This document shows, piece after piece, positions 27,280 through 38,933 of a stretch of DNA of 64,000 nt. The translations under genes and the position numbers were made by a program. Position 1 is the stretch's first letter. Each line of letters starts with the position of its first letter. The stretch spans positions 62,001 through 126,000 of the forward strand of contig NZ_MTSD02000008.1 of the NCBI RefSeq assembly GCF_001995095.2, in the 5' to 3' direction. Under the pieces are notes generated by a model. It was given only the letters and a program-made list of their open reading frames with translations, made no database searches and was not told the DNA's origin. This DNA comes from Oceanospirillum linum (GTDB taxonomy: Bacteria > Pseudomonadota > Gammaproteobacteria > Pseudomonadales > Halomonadaceae).

Positions 27280-28626
27280 ATGAGTCGAAAATATTTTGGC
27301 ACCGATGGCATTCGTGGGCGTGTAGGTGAGGGCGTTGTGACCGCAGAGTTTATGCTGAAGCTGGGCTGGGCGGCGGGTAAGGTTTTTAATCAGAAAGGTT
27401 ATAATAAAATTCTGATTGGTAAAGATACCCGTATATCCGGCTATATGTTTGAGTCCGCTCTGGAAGCTGGTCTTTCTGCTGCAGGGGTTGATGTCTACTT
27501 GTTAGGGCCGATGCCGACACCGGGAATTGCCTACCTGACCCGAACATTTCATGCTCAGGCGGGCATTGTGATCAGCGCATCCCATAACCCGTTTGAAGAT
27601 AACGGCATTAAGTTCTTTTCAGCTCACGGGACTAAACTACCCGATGAGGTTGAGGCTGCCATTGAGGCGCAGCTTGATGAACCCATGGTGACTGTGAGCC
27701 CCGATAAGCTGGGTAAAGCGAAGCGGATTGCTGATGCTGCGGGTCGATATATTGAGTTTTGTAAAAGCACGTTTCCGAATGACTACGATCTTAATGGTCT
27801 GAAGATCGTGCTGGATTGCGCTCATGGTGCGACATACCACATTGCGCCCTCGGTTTTTACGGAATTGGGTGCGGAGGTTATTGCCATTGGAGCTCAGCCT
27901 AACGGGTTGAATATAAACGAAGGCGTTGGCTCAACTTCACCGGCAGCACTGCAGGCCGCTGTGCTTGAGCACCAGGCAGACCTTGGTGTCGCGTTTGATG
28001 GTGATGGTGACCGGGTTGCTATGGTCGACCAGCAGGGTCGTCTTCTGGATGGTGATGACCTGTTATATATCATTGCGACGGATATGCAGCGGGAAGATAT
28101 GCTCTGTGGAGGTGTTGTCGGCACCCTGATGAGTAATTACGGCCTTGAAAAAGCTTTTGCGGAGCTGAATATTCCTTTTACACGGGCTAAAGTCGGCGAT
28201 CGCTATGTGATGGCTGAGTTAAAAGCAAACGACTGGCGTGTTGGTGGTGAGAACTCCGGCCATATTGTTTGTCAGCATGTGCAGACCACCGGAGATGGTA
28301 TAGTGTCGGCTTTGCAGGTAATGGCCGCTGTTGCCCGTAGCGGAAAATCGCTCTCTGAACTACTTCGGCCGTTAAACAAGTTGCCTCAGGTGCTGATTAA
28401 TGTTCGTCTTGGTCAGGCTTCTGCTGAGCGTGTGCAGAAAGCTGTAGCGGTTCAAGCTAAAATTGCAGAGGTAACACAGACTCTGGAAGGAAGAGGACGG
28501 CTTTTGCTGCGCCCGTCCGGTACCGAGCCGCTGATTCGGGTGATGACAGAAGGTGAAAACAGGGTCGAAGTAACAGCCCTTGCTGAGGGCCTGGCCGCAG
28601 TTATTGAACAAGAAGTCGCCATATAA
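27280..28626 (+). CDS. glmM: Phosphoglucosamine mutase GlmM
   Basis: A 448-residue enzyme that converts glucosamine-6-P to glucosamine-1-P for cell-wall and LPS precursors. The catalytic phosphoserine is S101 in [17 protein letters not shown]. The metal loop is DGDGDR and the substrate loop GGENSGH; the C-terminal phosphate site [12 protein letters not shown] is present. Tight spacing to folP shows one transcript; this folP-glmM pair is standard. Confidence 0.97.
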   Translation: MSRKYFGTDGIRGRVGEGVVTAEFMLKLGWAAGKVFNQKGYNKILIGKDTRISGYMFESALEAGLSAAGVDVYLLGPMPTPGIAYLTRTFHAQAGIVISASHNPFEDNGIKFFSAHGTKLPDEVEAAIEAQLDEPMVTVSPDKLGKAKRIADAAGRYIEFCKSTFPNDYDLNGLKIVLDCAHGATYHIAPSVFTELGAEVIAIGAQPNGLNINEGVGSTSPAALQAAVLEHQADLGVAFDGDGDRVAMVDQQGRLLDGDDLLYIIATDMQREDMLCGGVVGTLMSNYGLEKAFAELNIPFTRAKVGDRYVMAELKANDWRVGGENSGHIVCQHVQTTGDGIVSALQVMAAVARSGKSLSELLRPLNKLPQVLINVRLGQASAERVQKAVAVQAKIAEVTQTLEGRGRLLLRPSGTEPLIRVMTEGENRVEVTALAEGLAAVIEQEVAI

Positions 28627-28694
28627 AGCGGCTTCACCTTGTCAGTCGGGTTGGCATGAAGTAATATTTTGCGCCCTGAAATACAGGAATTGAT

Positions 28695-29441
28695 ATGCGT
28701 AAGAAAATTGTCGCCGGTAACTGGAAGATGAATGGCTCTATGGAGCTGTTAAACACTCTGGTTCCTGCTCTGGCTGAAGAGGCCAAACAGTCGCAGGCTG
28801 AGATTCTGGTTTGTCCGCCAGCACTTTATTTAGGTGATGTGCAGCGGAAGGCGGGTGATCATCTTTTGGTCGGTGCTCAGAACTGCCATGAAGCCCAGTC
28901 CGGGGCTTTTACTGGTGAGATTGCCGCCGGCATGCTGGCAGAGATGCAGTTAAGCCATGTTCTGGTTGGTCACTCAGAGCGCCGGGCAATTTATGGCGAG
29001 ACAGATCAATTGATTGCAGCAAAGACTCAGGCGGCGATTGCCTCAGGCTTGGTTGCGGTTCTTTGCGTAGGTGAAACACTGGATGAGCGTGAGAGTGGCC
29101 GTACATTGGACGTTGTCCTTGGTCAGGTCAACGCTGTTGTGAGTCAGCTGGGTCTTGCTGACTGGTCTCGCCTGGTGATTGCCTATGAGCCTGTATGGGC
29201 CATTGGTACGGGAAAAACGGCAACAGCCGATCAGGCTCAGGACGTGCATAAGGCGATACGCAACGCCCTGGCTGATTATGGGCAGGATTATGCGGATGCC
29301 ATGCGAATCCTGTACGGTGGTAGTGTTAAAGCTGCTAATGCAGAGGAGCTTTTTACCTGCCCTGATATTGATGGTGGCCTCGTTGGTGGTGCATCATTAA
29401 ACGCAGACGAATTTATTTCAATTTGCCGTGCGGCAAATTAA
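28695..29441 (+). CDS. tpiA: Triosephosphate isomerase
   Basis: A 248-residue TIM barrel interconverting dihydroxyacetone phosphate and glyceraldehyde-3-phosphate. Catalytic residues are visible: Lys in GNWKMNG, His in VGHSERR and Glu in AYEPVWAIGTG; the phosphate loop is LYGGSV then GGLVGGASL. It lies between glmM and secG as in Pseudomonas. Confidence 0.97.
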   Translation: MRKKIVAGNWKMNGSMELLNTLVPALAEEAKQSQAEILVCPPALYLGDVQRKAGDHLLVGAQNCHEAQSGAFTGEIAAGMLAEMQLSHVLVGHSERRAIYGETDQLIAAKTQAAIASGLVAVLCVGETLDERESGRTLDVVLGQVNAVVSQLGLADWSRLVIAYEPVWAIGTGKTATADQAQDVHKAIRNALADYGQDYADAMRILYGGSVKAANAEELFTCPDIDGGLVGGASLNADEFISICRAAN

Positions 29442-29456
29442 GCATAGGTTGATATA

Positions 29457-29822
29457 ATGGAAACCGTAATTCTGGCAGTACATGTAGTTTTGGCGATTGC
29501 TTTGGTTGGTCTGGTTATGATCCAGCAAGGCAAAGGCGCTGAGGCAGGAGCCTCTTTCGGAGGTGGCGCTTCACAAACCGTATTTGGAAGTACCGGAAGC
29601 ACTAGCTTTTTAGGTCGGGTTACCGCTATAATTGCGACCCTGTTTTTCGTGACAAGCTTGGCTCTTGCCTTTTATGCAAGCCAGCAGGCGAAAAGCTCAA
29701 GCCAATCTGCTGATACCGGTATTGTAACCGAGCAGGCTCAAAAAGAAGCAGTTGGCGGTCTTCCAGCTTTGGAAGATGATTCAGCGATACCTGCGGATAG
29801 TGATGTTCCTGCTGATCGCTAA
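29457..29822 (+). CDS. secG: Preprotein translocase subunit SecG
   Basis: A 121-residue inner-membrane protein that assists SecYEG. Two membrane helices (about 2-22 and 52-73) flank the conserved loop [24 protein letters not shown]. The acidic Ser/Gln-rich C-terminal tail is longer than in E. coli and of low complexity. It starts 15 bases after tpiA. Confidence 0.94.
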   Translation: METVILAVHVVLAIALVGLVMIQQGKGAEAGASFGGGASQTVFGSTGSTSFLGRVTAIIATLFFVTSLALAFYASQQAKSSSQSADTGIVTEQAQKEAVGGLPALEDDSAIPADSDVPADR

Positions 29823-29898
29823 TTAATTGCAGGTTTTTGGTGTTGCGGTCAATGGCAACACCTTTGCAGAGTGCTTATTTGCTTTGCTTGTTTTATAT

Positions 29899-29985
29899 GC
29901 CGAAGTGGTGGAATTGGTAGACACGCCATCTTGAGGGGGTGGTGACCTTATGGTCGTGCGGGTTCAAGTCCCGCTTTCGGCACCA
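29899..29985 (+). tRNA. tRNA-Leu (GAG)
   Basis: An 87-nt class II tRNA with the GCCGAAG acceptor arm, GGTAGACAC D-arm end, anticodon loop TTGAGGG (anticodon GAG), a long variable arm, the GTTCAAGTC T-loop and encoded CCA. It lies just after secG, the position of leuU in E. coli. Confidence 0.96.
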
Positions 29986-30084
29986 ATTTAGCACAGCAGT
30001 CTGCCTGGACTGTGTTTATGACTTGTTTTCAAATAGTCGGTTGACTATTGGATGTATTGGTCATAGAATGTGCACCTTCATTGA

Positions 30085-30161
<77 letters not shown>

Positions 30162-30173
30162 ATTTTCTATAAC

Positions 30174-30200
30174 AAAAAGCCCCTTTTATAGGGGCTTTTT
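30174..30200. terminator. Terminator after the tRNA pair
   Basis: AAAAAGCCCC and GGGGCTTTTT form a stem with a TTTTATA-type loop. It ends tRNA transcripts before rimP, so downstream expression needs read-through or antitermination. Confidence 0.85.
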
Positions 30201-30247
30201 GTTAGCTGCAAAAAAGTTCAGATTTCTTATTTTTTCAGGGTGATTAG

Positions 30248-30709
30248 ATGGCAAAGAAAGAGACTTTGCTGATCGATCTGGCCAAGCCAGTTGTCGAGGC
30301 GCTTGGACTTGAGTTCTGGGGTTTAGAATATAAGCCTCAAGGCAATCATTCTATGTTGCGGGTATTTATCGATGGGCCGGATGGCGTCACAGTGGATCAC
30401 TGTGCAGAAGTCAGTCGCCAGCTCAGCGGTGTTCTGGATGTAGAAGACCCGATCAGTAGTGAATATACGCTGGAGGTATCCTCTCCGGGTATGGATCGTC
30501 CTCTGTTTACCCTGGATCAGTTTGCTCATTACAAAGGCTATAAAGTGGCCCTGAAACTGAACCTTGCGTATGAAGGAAGACGTAAATTTTCCGGCATTCT
30601 TAATGGCACCGAAGAAGACGAAGTGTTGGTGGTCGTTGATCAGGAAGAATACTGTTTTCCAATTGAAAATATTGAACAGGCCCGAATAGTGCCGCAGTTT
30701 GATAACTAA
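30248..30709 (+). CDS. rimP: Ribosome maturation factor RimP
   Basis: A 153-residue factor for 30S subunit assembly. Visible signatures are VVEALGLEFWGLEY, RVFIDGPDGVTVDHCAEVSRQ and YTLEVSSPGMDRPLF; the C-terminal SH3-like domain completes it. First protein gene of the nusA operon. Confidence 0.95.
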   Translation: MAKKETLLIDLAKPVVEALGLEFWGLEYKPQGNHSMLRVFIDGPDGVTVDHCAEVSRQLSGVLDVEDPISSEYTLEVSSPGMDRPLFTLDQFAHYKGYKVALKLNLAYEGRRKFSGILNGTEEDEVLVVVDQEEYCFPIENIEQARIVPQFDN

Positions 30710-30732
30710 GGACTTTTTGTTGAGGCAATGGC

Positions 30733-32226
30733 ATGAGTAAAGAGATTCTTCTGGTAGTAGATGCCGTTTCAAACGAGAAAGGCGTTTCCAAAGAAGTGAT
30801 TTTTGAGGCAATCGAATTAGCTCTGGCCAGTGCCTCCAAAAAGCGTTTCGAAGGCGAAGAGGCGGACGTCCGCGTCGCAATTGACCGTAAAACCGGCGAC
30901 TATGACACCTTCCGTCGCTGGACAATTGTTGAAGATATTGAGCTTGATGATGTGGATTATGAAATCTCATTAACAAATGCTCAAAAGAAAGATGCTTCAC
31001 TGGATCTTGGCGATGTGATTGAAGAGCAGATCGAGTCGGTGGCTTTTGGCCGTATCGCAGCTCAAACCGCTAAGCAGGTTGTTGTACAAAAAGTACGTGA
31101 GGCAGAACGGGCAGAGATTGTACGTCAGTACTCCGAGCGTGAAGGCGAAATTGTCAACGGCACGGTCAAGAAAACTACACGGGATGGCGTTATTGTCGAC
31201 TTGGGCAACAATGCCGAAGCTTATTTGCCCCGTGATGAGATGATCGCCGGTGAAAAATATCGCATGAATGATCGTGTTCGCGCTCTGTTGGCAGAAGTTC
31301 GCCCGGATGCGCGTTCCGGTCAGTTGTTACTGAGTCGTGCACGACCTCAATTCCTGATTGAGTTGTTCCGCATCGAGGTACCTGAGATTGCTGAACAGCT
31401 GATTGAAATTCGTGGTGCAGCCCGTGATCCGGGTTTGCGTGCCAAGATTGCAGTTAAAACCAACGACAAACGCATTGACCCTGTTGGTGCCTGCGTTGGT
31501 ATGCGCGGTTCCCGTGTTCAGGCGGTTTCCTCTGAACTGGGTAACGAGCGTGTTGATATCGTTATGTGGGACGACAACCCTGCACAGCTGGTTATTAACG
31601 CTATGGCTCCTGCTGATGTCGCATCTATCATCGTTGATGAAGACAAAAACGAGATGGACGTGGCTGTTGATGCAGAGAATCTGGCGCAAGCTATCGGTCG
31701 CAATGGTCAGAATGTTCGTTTAGCCAGTGAGCTGACGGGCTGGAAGATCAATGTGATGACCGAAGAAGAGGCCGAAGCCAAGCAGGGTGAAGAGTTCGAC
31801 AGCGTTGTTCAGATCTTTATTAACCATCTGGATGTTGATGAAGAACTGGCACGAGTACTGGTTGAAGAAGGCTTCGCCAGTCTGGAAGAAGTGGCCTATG
31901 TGCCAATTGATGAAATGTTAGCCATTGAAGGCTTTGATGAAGATTTAGTTAAAGAACTGCGCAGCCGTGCAAAAGATGAGCTGCTGAATCTGGCGATTGC
32001 TGATGAAGAGCAACTGGAAGATTCTGAACCAGCTGAAGATCTGTTGAATATGGAAGGTATCGACAAACACCTTGCATATGTACTGGCAAGTAAAGGTATC
32101 TGTACCATGGAAGATCTTGCTGAACAGTCCATTGACGACTTGCTTGATATTGATGGTATGTCTGAGGAAAAAGCCGGCCAGTTAATTATGACGGCCCGGG
32201 CACCTTGGTTTGAAGGCGGCGAGTAA
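30733..32226 (+). CDS. nusA: Transcription termination/antitermination factor NusA
   Basis: A 497-residue RNA polymerase factor. Order: N-terminal polymerase-binding domain (1-125), S1 domain (about 135-200, [18 protein letters not shown]), two KH domains ([17 protein letters not shown], then [17 protein letters not shown]), and two acidic C-terminal repeats (about 365-495) with helix-hairpin-helix character. These repeats mark the proteobacterial form. Confidence 0.97.
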   Translation: MSKEILLVVDAVSNEKGVSKEVIFEAIELALASASKKRFEGEEADVRVAIDRKTGDYDTFRRWTIVEDIELDDVDYEISLTNAQKKDASLDLGDVIEEQIESVAFGRIAAQTAKQVVVQKVREAERAEIVRQYSEREGEIVNGTVKKTTRDGVIVDLGNNAEAYLPRDEMIAGEKYRMNDRVRALLAEVRPDARSGQLLLSRARPQFLIELFRIEVPEIAEQLIEIRGAARDPGLRAKIAVKTNDKRIDPVGACVGMRGSRVQAVSSELGNERVDIVMWDDNPAQLVINAMAPADVASIIVDEDKNEMDVAVDAENLAQAIGRNGQNVRLASELTGWKINVMTEEEAEAKQGEEFDSVVQIFINHLDVDEELARVLVEEGFASLEEVAYVPIDEMLAIEGFDEDLVKELRSRAKDELLNLAIADEEQLEDSEPAEDLLNMEGIDKHLAYVLASKGICTMEDLAEQSIDDLLDIDGMSEEKAGQLIMTARAPWFEGGE

Positions 32227-32254
32227 GCGCAGCAAAGTCACAGGAGAAGAGTGA

Positions 32255-34717
32255 ATGGCAGAATCAACCGTAAAAGAGTTTGCTGATAGTGTTGGCCGAC
32301 CTGTGGAACGTTTGCTGGAGCAGATGAGCGAAGCAGGCCTGCCACATAAGAAAGCGGATCAGCCGGTTTCAGAGCAAGACAAACAGACACTGTTGGACCA
32401 CCTGAAAGAAAGCCATGGTGGTAAGGCAGCGGAGCCGGGCAAGATCACCCTGAAGCGTCGTACAACGACGAAACTGAAAGCGGGTGCCGGAAAGAAAACA
32501 GTTAATATCGAAGTGCGCAAAAAACGTACATACGTGAAGACTGCTGAAGTAGATCAGGCGGCAGAAGAAGAGAAGAAAAAAGCGGAAGAGGAAGCTAAGC
32601 TTCAGGCTGAAAAAGAAGCTAAACGCCAGGCTGATGCCAAGCGTAAAGCTGACGCGCCTAAAGCAAAAGCTCCGGTTTCGACTGAAGCTCCGGCAGCAGC
32701 GCCGGCACCTGCAGCGGCTCCTAAAGAAGCCCCTGCAAAGAAATTCCGCGATGAAAACAACCCGGGTGCTGCTAATAAACCAGCGGGTAAAGGTAAGAAA
32801 ACTTCCGCTAAGCCAGAGTATGGCGAGCGTAAGAAAGAGAAAGAGAACGCACCTCGTCGTGGTAAAAAAGAGATGCGAAGCGCTAAGAAAAGCTCCCGTC
32901 GTGGCGGCAACCGTGATAACGGCCCTAAACGCGAACATGCTTTTGAGAAGCCAGCAGCACCTATTGTACGGGAAGTAGCAATTCCTGAAGCGATCACTGT
33001 CGCCGATCTGGCAGACAAGATGGCTGTTAAAGCCGCTGAAGTGATCAAGGTGATGTTTAAAATGGGCGCTATGGTGACCATTAACCAGGTGATCGATCAG
33101 GAGACAGCTCAGATTGTTGTTGAGGAGATGGGCCATAAGTTCAAGCTTCTGAATGATAATGCGCTGGAAGACGATGTTCTGGATAACATCAGCTACGATG
33201 GCCAAGAGGTCACCCGGGCTCCTGTTGTTACCGTAATGGGTCACGTTGACCACGGTAAAACATCCCTGCTGGATTACATCCGTCGTGCTAAAGTTGCTTC
33301 CGGTGAATCCGGTGGTATTACCCAGCACATTGGTGCGTATCACGTAGAAACGGGTCATGGCATGATCACCTTCCTGGATACTCCAGGACACGCAGCATTT
33401 ACTGCAATGCGTGCCCGTGGTGCTAAGGCAACGGACGTTGTTATTCTGGTTGTTGCTGCTGATGATGGCGTGATGCCTCAGACGGAAGAAGCGATCCATC
33501 ATGCGAAAGCTGCTGGTGTTCCTATCGTCGTTGCTGTAAACAAAATCGATAAAGAACAGGCTGATCCGGATCGGGTTAAGACTGAACTGGCTGCTAAAGA
33601 TGTTATCCCTGAAGATTGGGGGGGTGATGTTCAGTTTATCCATGTATCTGCTAAATCTGGTGAAGGCATCGATGCTCTGCTGGATGCCGTACTGCTGCAA
33701 TCTGAAATTCTGGAGCTGAAAGCGGTTCCTGAAGCACCAGGTAAAGGTGTGGTTGTAGAGGCGCGACTGGATAAAGGCCGTGGTCCTGTTTCAACAGTTT
33801 TGATTCAGAACGGTACTCTGCGTAAGGGTGATATGGTTCTGGCAGGCCTGAACTATGGTCGTGTTCGTGCATTGATTGACGAAAATGGCAAACCGATTGA
33901 TGAAGCCGGCCCCGCCATTCCTGTTGAGATTCTGGGTCTTGATGGTACGCCTGACGCTGGTGACGAGTTCACTGTAGTACAGGATGAGCGTAAAGCCCGT
34001 GAAGTTGCACTATTCCGTCAGGGTAAATACCGTGATGTGAAGCTGGCTCGTCAGCAGGCAGCGAAACTGGAAAACATGTTCGAGAACATGGGCAAAGGTG
34101 AAGTTGCGAACCTGAACATTGTACTGAAGACAGACGTTCGGGGCTCCCTGGAGGCGATCACGGCAGCATTGCTGGATCTGTCTACGGATGAGGTGAAAGT
34201 GAATATCATCTCTTCCGGTGTCGGTGGTATTGCTGAAACAGATGCTAACCTGGCCCTGGCTTCAAGTGCGATTCTGGTCGGTTTCAATGTGCGTGCAGAT
34301 GCGACTGCTCGTACTATTGTTGAGCGTGAAGAGATCGATCTGCGCTACTACAGCGTGATCTACGAGCTGATTGATCACGTTAAGATGGCCATGACAGGCA
34401 TGCTGGCTCCTGAGTTTAAAGAAGAGATTGTGGGTATCGCCGAAGTGCGCGATGTCTTCCGCTCTCCTAAGCTGGGTGCTATTGCCGGTTGTATGGTTGT
34501 TGAAGGCACCGTGTTCCGCAATAAGAAGATTCGTGTCCTGCGTGACAACGTCGTTATCTATGAAGGTGAGCTGGAATCTCTGCGTCGCTTTAAAGATGAC
34601 GTTAACGAAGTTCGCAACGGTGTTGAGTGTGGTATCGGTGTTAAGAACTACAACGATGTTAAAGAAGGCGACAAAATCGAAGTCTTTGACAAAGTTAAAG
34701 TTGAGCGCACCCTTTAA
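32255..34717 (+). CDS. infB: Translation initiation factor IF-2
   Basis: An 820-residue GTPase that places fMet-tRNA on the 30S subunit. A conserved N-terminal IF2_N region ([20 protein letters not shown]) is followed by a Lys/Ala/Glu-rich linker (about 95-235). The G domain has GHVDHGKT (G1), DTPGHAAF (G3) and NKID (G4). The C-terminal domains bind initiator tRNA, whose gene is at the head of this operon. Confidence 0.97.
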   Translation: MAESTVKEFADSVGRPVERLLEQMSEAGLPHKKADQPVSEQDKQTLLDHLKESHGGKAAEPGKITLKRRTTTKLKAGAGKKTVNIEVRKKRTYVKTAEVDQAAEEEKKKAEEEAKLQAEKEAKRQADAKRKADAPKAKAPVSTEAPAAAPAPAAAPKEAPAKKFRDENNPGAANKPAGKGKKTSAKPEYGERKKEKENAPRRGKKEMRSAKKSSRRGGNRDNGPKREHAFEKPAAPIVREVAIPEAITVADLADKMAVKAAEVIKVMFKMGAMVTINQVIDQETAQIVVEEMGHKFKLLNDNALEDDVLDNISYDGQEVTRAPVVTVMGHVDHGKTSLLDYIRRAKVASGESGGITQHIGAYHVETGHGMITFLDTPGHAAFTAMRARGAKATDVVILVVAADDGVMPQTEEAIHHAKAAGVPIVVAVNKIDKEQADPDRVKTELAAKDVIPEDWGGDVQFIHVSAKSGEGIDALLDAVLLQSEILELKAVPEAPGKGVVVEARLDKGRGPVSTVLIQNGTLRKGDMVLAGLNYGRVRALIDENGKPIDEAGPAIPVEILGLDGTPDAGDEFTVVQDERKAREVALFRQGKYRDVKLARQQAAKLENMFENMGKGEVANLNIVLKTDVRGSLEAITAALLDLSTDEVKVNIISSGVGGIAETDANLALASSAILVGFNVRADATARTIVEREEIDLRYYSVIYELIDHVKMAMTGMLAPEFKEEIVGIAEVRDVFRSPKLGAIAGCMVVEGTVFRNKKIRVLRDNVVIYEGELESLRRFKDDVNEVRNGVECGIGVKNYNDVKEGDKIEVFDKVKVERTL

Positions 34718-34756
34718 TTACCCTGCGTAATTTAAATGCGCCAAGGATCAGTCTGA

Positions 34757-35173
34757 ATGTCCCGTGAGTTCAAACGAACGGACCGAATTTCCGAGCAACT
34801 CCAGAAGGAGTTGGCTCGGATAATTCAGTTTGAGATTAAAGACCCTCGTTTGGGGATGGTAACTGTTAACGATGTTCAGATCAGTCGTGATCTGAGCTTC
34901 GCGAATGTTTACATCACCGTTCTGGGTAAAGATAGTGCTGAAGAAGCCAAGGAAGATCTTGGCGTGTTGAACCGAGCAGCAGGCTTTTTGCGTCGTGAGA
35001 TTGGTAAATCGATCAAACTGCGTATTGTGCCGCAGCTCAAGTTTGACTACGACTCCAGCCTGGTACATGGACGCAAGCTGTCCAGTCTGATTGAGGAAGC
35101 TGTTGCTGCCGATAAATCACGTACCGATCTAACCGACCCTGAAGGTCCAAAAAACGATACGGCGGAGGATTAA
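34757..35173 (+). CDS. rbfA: Ribosome-binding factor A
   Basis: A 138-residue KH-fold factor that matures the 5' end of 16S rRNA. The N-terminus FKRTDRISEQLQKELARIIQ and the motif DPRLGMVTVNDVQISRDL are characteristic, and PQLKFDYDSSL is present. It sits between infB and truB as in most proteobacteria. Confidence 0.96.
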   Translation: MSREFKRTDRISEQLQKELARIIQFEIKDPRLGMVTVNDVQISRDLSFANVYITVLGKDSAEEAKEDLGVLNRAAGFLRREIGKSIKLRIVPQLKFDYDSSLVHGRKLSSLIEEAVAADKSRTDLTDPEGPKNDTAED

Positions 35174-35179
35174 GCTCCG

Positions 35180-36094
35180 GTGGCTCGTCGTGGTAAAGGC
35201 CGGAATATCTCCGGCGTCCTTCTGCTGAATAAACCTAAAGGCATTTCCAGTAATCGTGCGCTGCAACGTGTGCGGGCGATGTTTAATGCCAGTAAAGCTG
35301 GTCACACGGGCAACCTTGATCCGATGGCGACCGGTCTTTTACCGTTATGTTTTGGTGAAGCGACTAAATTTTCCAGTTATCTGCTTGATGCTGATAAAGC
35401 CTATATCGCCACAGCCCGTTTAGGGCTGGTGTCCGATACTGGTGATGCTGAAGGTACGATTATTCAGGAACGTCCTGTCCCGGAGCTGAGCGATGCTCAG
35501 ATTTGTGATGCAATGGCGAAATTCCTGGGTGATATCGAGCAGGTACCTCCTATGTATTCCGCCCTGAAGCAAAATGGTCAGCCGCTGTACAAGCTGGCCC
35601 GCGAAGGTAAAACGGTTGAGCGTAAAGCCCGTGCTGTCACTATTTTCGAATTAAAGCTTCTGGAATGGGACGCCCCCGATATGACTTTTTCAGTCCGTTG
35701 TTCCAAAGGTACTTATGTACGTACCTTGGCTGAGGATATTGGAGAGACTTTAGGCTGTGGTGCACACTTAGTGATGCTGCACAGAACCCACACGGGTGGC
35801 TTCGATGCTTCCGGGATGCTGGAGTTTGACCGTCTGCAGTCTGAAAGAGATCAGGATCAGTCTCTCGATGGTTATCTGCTGGATACTGATGTTCTGGTAG
35901 CACATTTCCCTAAGAAAAATTTGTCTGCGGAGGAAACTGCGCGTATCCTCCACGGTCAGGATATTACCTGCGACCAGGTGTATTCTGATAAGGTCCGATT
36001 GTATGATGAGCAGGAGCGATTTATCGGTCTTGCAGAGTCAGCGGAAGCCGGCAGACTTAAGCCTCGCCGGTTGGTCGTGTTCGAAGAGCAGTGA
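35180..36094 (+). CDS. truB: tRNA pseudouridine-55 synthase TruB
   Basis: A 304-residue enzyme that makes pseudouridine 55 in the tRNA T-loop. Catalytic Asp47 lies in HTGNLDPMATGLL; the KPKGISSN and CSKGTYVRTLAEDIG motifs are present, and a PUA-like C-terminal part binds RNA. It starts with GTG at 35180, 6 bases after rbfA. Confidence 0.96.
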   Translation: MARRGKGRNISGVLLLNKPKGISSNRALQRVRAMFNASKAGHTGNLDPMATGLLPLCFGEATKFSSYLLDADKAYIATARLGLVSDTGDAEGTIIQERPVPELSDAQICDAMAKFLGDIEQVPPMYSALKQNGQPLYKLAREGKTVERKARAVTIFELKLLEWDAPDMTFSVRCSKGTYVRTLAEDIGETLGCGAHLVMLHRTHTGGFDASGMLEFDRLQSERDQDQSLDGYLLDTDVLVAHFPKKNLSAEETARILHGQDITCDQVYSDKVRLYDEQERFIGLAESAEAGRLKPRRLVVFEEQ

Positions 36095-36171
36095 TCCTGC
36101 TCTTTGGGCTGCAGATACGATTTTGTTCAGCAGATGATCTTCTGTCTGGACCGCTCTAATCCGGAGCAAAA

Positions 36172-36224
36172 TTAGGCTAACTGTAAATATGCGCGGTTAG
36201 CCTGAATATATGATTCGCATATTT
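36172..36224 (+). promoter_or_regulatory. Candidate autoregulatory pseudoknot in the rpsO leader
   Basis: AGGCTAAC (36174-36181) pairs with GTTAGCCT (36196-36203), extendable by two pairs outside. AAATATGCG (36185-36193), lying in its loop, pairs with CGCATATTT (36216-36224). The two stems interlock as an H-type pseudoknot that ends 5 bases before the AGGAG ribosome site. A competing hairpin (36208-36222) uses part of the second stem. Confidence 0.6.
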
Positions 36225-36240
36225 TATCAGGAGAAGCATC

Positions 36241-36510
36241 ATGGCTTTAACTGCAGAAAAAAAAGCAGAAATCGTTAAAGAATACGCACGTGGCGAAGGT
36301 GACACTGGTTCTCCAGAAGTTCAGGTAGCCCTGCTGACGTTTAACATTAACGGTCTGCAAGAACACTTCAAAGCGAACAAACAGGATCACCACTCTCGTC
36401 GTGGTCTGATTCGCATGGTTAACCAGCGTCGTAAGCTGCTGGATTACCTGAAGAAAAAAGATCTGGGTCGCTACAGTGATCTGATCAAGAGCCTGGGTCT
36501 GCGTCGCTAA
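36241..36510 (+). CDS. rpsO: 30S ribosomal protein S15
   Basis: An 89-residue four-helix ribosomal protein, exactly the usual length, binding the 16S rRNA central domain. Motifs: [35 protein letters not shown], and the LGLRR end. The leader carries a possible pseudoknot by which S15 would repress itself, as in E. coli. pnp follows after a terminator-like hairpin. Confidence 0.98.
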   Translation: MALTAEKKAEIVKEYARGEGDTGSPEVQVALLTFNINGLQEHFKANKQDHHSRRGLIRMVNQRRKLLDYLKKKDLGRYSDLIKSLGLRR

Positions 36511-36585
36511 TTGCTGACGTTGTCCAAAGGACACTGGCTTATTATCGGTACACAAGTTTTGTATATTGATAATTGATTGCCCTCT

Positions 36586-36616
36586 GAAGCCCGCTATCGC
36601 TTTGATAGCGGGCTTC
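36586..36616 (+). terminator. Hairpin/terminator between rpsO and pnp
   Basis: GAAGCCCGCTATC and its complement form a 13-bp stem around a tetraloop-like GCTT, followed by a short T stretch. In E. coli the same gap carries an attenuator and an RNase III site that control pnp. Confidence 0.75.
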
Positions 36617-36670
36617 TTTGTGTGAAAATAGAGCACACATGAAAGCAATAGATATTGGAAGGAAATTACC

Positions 36671-38791
36671 GTGAATCCGGTTACTAAGACATTTAATTAC
36701 GGCGATCAGGTCGTAACACTCGAAACGGGTCGTATCGCACGCCAGGCTACTGGTTCCGTTATGGTCACTATGGGCAGTACTTCTGTACTGTGTGCTGTTG
36801 TTGCTAAGAAAGATGCAGCCCCGGACGCGGCATTTTTTCCATTGTCTGTTCACTATCAGGAAAAAACCTACGCAGTAGGTAAGATCCCTGGAGGCTACTT
36901 CAAACGCGAAGGCCGCCCGACAGAGACTGAAACTCTGACTTCGCGCCTGATCGATCGTCCGATCCGCCCGCTGTTTCCGAATGGTTTTATGAACGAAGTT
37001 CAGGTTGTTTGTACTGTTATGTCTGCGGACAAGGACAACAACCCGGATATTGCAGCCCTGATCGGCACCTCTGCTGCTCTGGCCGTTTCCGGTGTTCCGT
37101 TTAGTGGCCCTGTAGGTGCGGCTCGTGTCGGTTTTACTGACGAAGACGGTTATATCCTGAACCCAACCAACGAAAAGCTGGAAGAGTCTCTTCTGGATAT
37201 GGTTGTAGCAGGTACTGAAAACGCTGTATTGATGGTTGAGTCTGAAGCAGAAGAGCTGACTGAAGATGAGATGCTGGGTGCTGTTCTGTTTGCTCATAAA
37301 GAGATGCAGGCTGTTAACACAGCAATTAAAGCGTTTGCAGCTGAAGTTGGCACCCCTGCGTGGGATTGGCAGCCAGCGGCAGAAGATACAGAAACTAAGC
37401 AACTGGTTTCTCTGGCTTACGCCGATAAAATTAAAGACGCGTACAAGATTACTGTTAAGCAGGATCGTTACGCTCAACTGGGCGAACTGAAGTCTGAAGC
37501 GGTTGAAAAGCTGGCTAACGATGAAGGTCCAACGGCTGACGCGATTAAGTCTGCATTCGCCAGCCTTGAAAAACAGATTGTCCGTCAGTCTGTTGTGAAT
37601 GGCGAGCCTCGTATTGATGGTCGTGAGCAGGATACTGTTCGTGATATCAATGTTGAAGTTGGTATGCTGCAGAAGACCCATGGCTCTGCACTGTTTACCC
37701 GTGGTGAAACTCAGGCGATCGTGACAGCAACTCTGGGTACTGCCCGTGATGCTCAGATCAGTGAGTCTCTGGCTGGTGAAGTCCGCGACCCGTTCATGCT
37801 GCACTATAACTTCCCTCCATACTCTGTAGGTGAAGCAGGCTTTATGGGTGGTCCTAAGCGTCGTGAAATCGGTCACGGTCGTCTGGCCCGTCGTGGTGTT
37901 CAGGCGGTTCTGCCGACTGAAGAAGAATTCCCGTACTCCATCCGTGTGGTATCAGAGATCACTGAGTCTAATGGCTCAAGCTCAATGGCTTCTGTATGTG
38001 GTGCATCTCTGGCCCTTATGGATGCGGGTGTACCTCTGAAAGCACCAGTTGCCGGTATCGCTATGGGTCTGGTTAAAGAAGGCGAAGGTTTCGCAGTTCT
38101 GACCGACATTCTGGGTGACGAAGATCATCTGGGTGATATGGACTTTAAAGTAGCCGGTACATCTGAAGGTATTACTGCTCTGCAGATGGATATCAAGATT
38201 GAAGGTATCAACGAAGAGATCATGGAAGTGGCTCTGCAGCGCGCTAACAAAGCCCGACTGCACATCCTGGGTGAGATGAACAAAGTGATCAGTGAAGGTC
38301 GTGAAGACCTGTCTGAGAACGCACCTGCGATGACCACGATCAAGATCGATCCTGAGAAAATCCGTGATGTGATTGGTAAAGGTGGCGCAACGATCCGTTC
38401 ACTGTGTGAGCGTACTGGTGCCTCTATCGATATCGATGATAACGGTCTGGTTAAGATCTATGCAGAAAACAAAGCAGCTGCTCAGATGGCGATCAACGAA
38501 GTTGCCGGTATCACTGCAGAAGCTGAAATCGGTACTGTGTACAAAGGTAAGGTTGTACGCCTGGCTGACTTCGGTGCGTTTGTTAACTTCCTGCCGGGTC
38601 AGGATGGTCTGGTGCATATTTCTCAGATTGCCCAAGAGCGCGTTAACAGTGTTAGTGATTACCTGAAAGAAGGTGATGTGATTGCTGTTAAAGTACTGGA
38701 CGTAGACAATCGTGGTCGCGTTAAGTTAAGCGTTAAAGAAGTAACCGAAGAAGAGAAAGCAGCAACTCTGGCTGAAGAAGCCGCTGAGTAA
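36671..38791 (+). CDS. pnp: Polyribonucleotide nucleotidyltransferase (PNPase)
   Basis: A 706-residue phosphorolytic 3'-5' exoribonuclease and degradosome component. Two RNase PH domains are present ([20 protein letters not shown] in the first; [12 protein letters not shown] in the second). A KH domain ([15 protein letters not shown], about 560) and an S1 domain ([18 protein letters not shown], about 622-690) follow. It starts with GTG at 36671. A bidirectional terminator separates it from the convergent thiolase gene. Confidence 0.98.
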   Translation: MNPVTKTFNYGDQVVTLETGRIARQATGSVMVTMGSTSVLCAVVAKKDAAPDAAFFPLSVHYQEKTYAVGKIPGGYFKREGRPTETETLTSRLIDRPIRPLFPNGFMNEVQVVCTVMSADKDNNPDIAALIGTSAALAVSGVPFSGPVGAARVGFTDEDGYILNPTNEKLEESLLDMVVAGTENAVLMVESEAEELTEDEMLGAVLFAHKEMQAVNTAIKAFAAEVGTPAWDWQPAAEDTETKQLVSLAYADKIKDAYKITVKQDRYAQLGELKSEAVEKLANDEGPTADAIKSAFASLEKQIVRQSVVNGEPRIDGREQDTVRDINVEVGMLQKTHGSALFTRGETQAIVTATLGTARDAQISESLAGEVRDPFMLHYNFPPYSVGEAGFMGGPKRREIGHGRLARRGVQAVLPTEEEFPYSIRVVSEITESNGSSSMASVCGASLALMDAGVPLKAPVAGIAMGLVKEGEGFAVLTDILGDEDHLGDMDFKVAGTSEGITALQMDIKIEGINEEIMEVALQRANKARLHILGEMNKVISEGREDLSENAPAMTTIKIDPEKIRDVIGKGGATIRSLCERTGASIDIDDNGLVKIYAENKAAAQMAINEVAGITAEAEIGTVYKGKVVRLADFGAFVNFLPGQDGLVHISQIAQERVNSVSDYLKEGDVIAVKVLDVDNRGRVKLSVKEVTEEEKAATLAEEAAE

Positions 38792-38879
38792 TCTGTGACC
38801 TTTCGATCCGGTCTGCCTTCAGGGTGAAGGCACCACCGGATCATGGTTAACTGATGGTGCCTAAGGTTTTCATCAGATA

Positions 38880-38933
38880 CAAAAAAACCTCGCAGTGCTT
38901 TTATATAAAAAGCGAATCTGCGAGGTTTTTTTA
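38880..38933. terminator. Bidirectional terminator between pnp and the thiolase gene
   Basis: ACCTCGCAG and CTGCGAGGT form the base of a hairpin with an inner CTTTT/AAAAG stem; seven A before and seven T after serve both convergent genes. The rest of the 230-base gap shows no gene. Confidence 0.85.
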
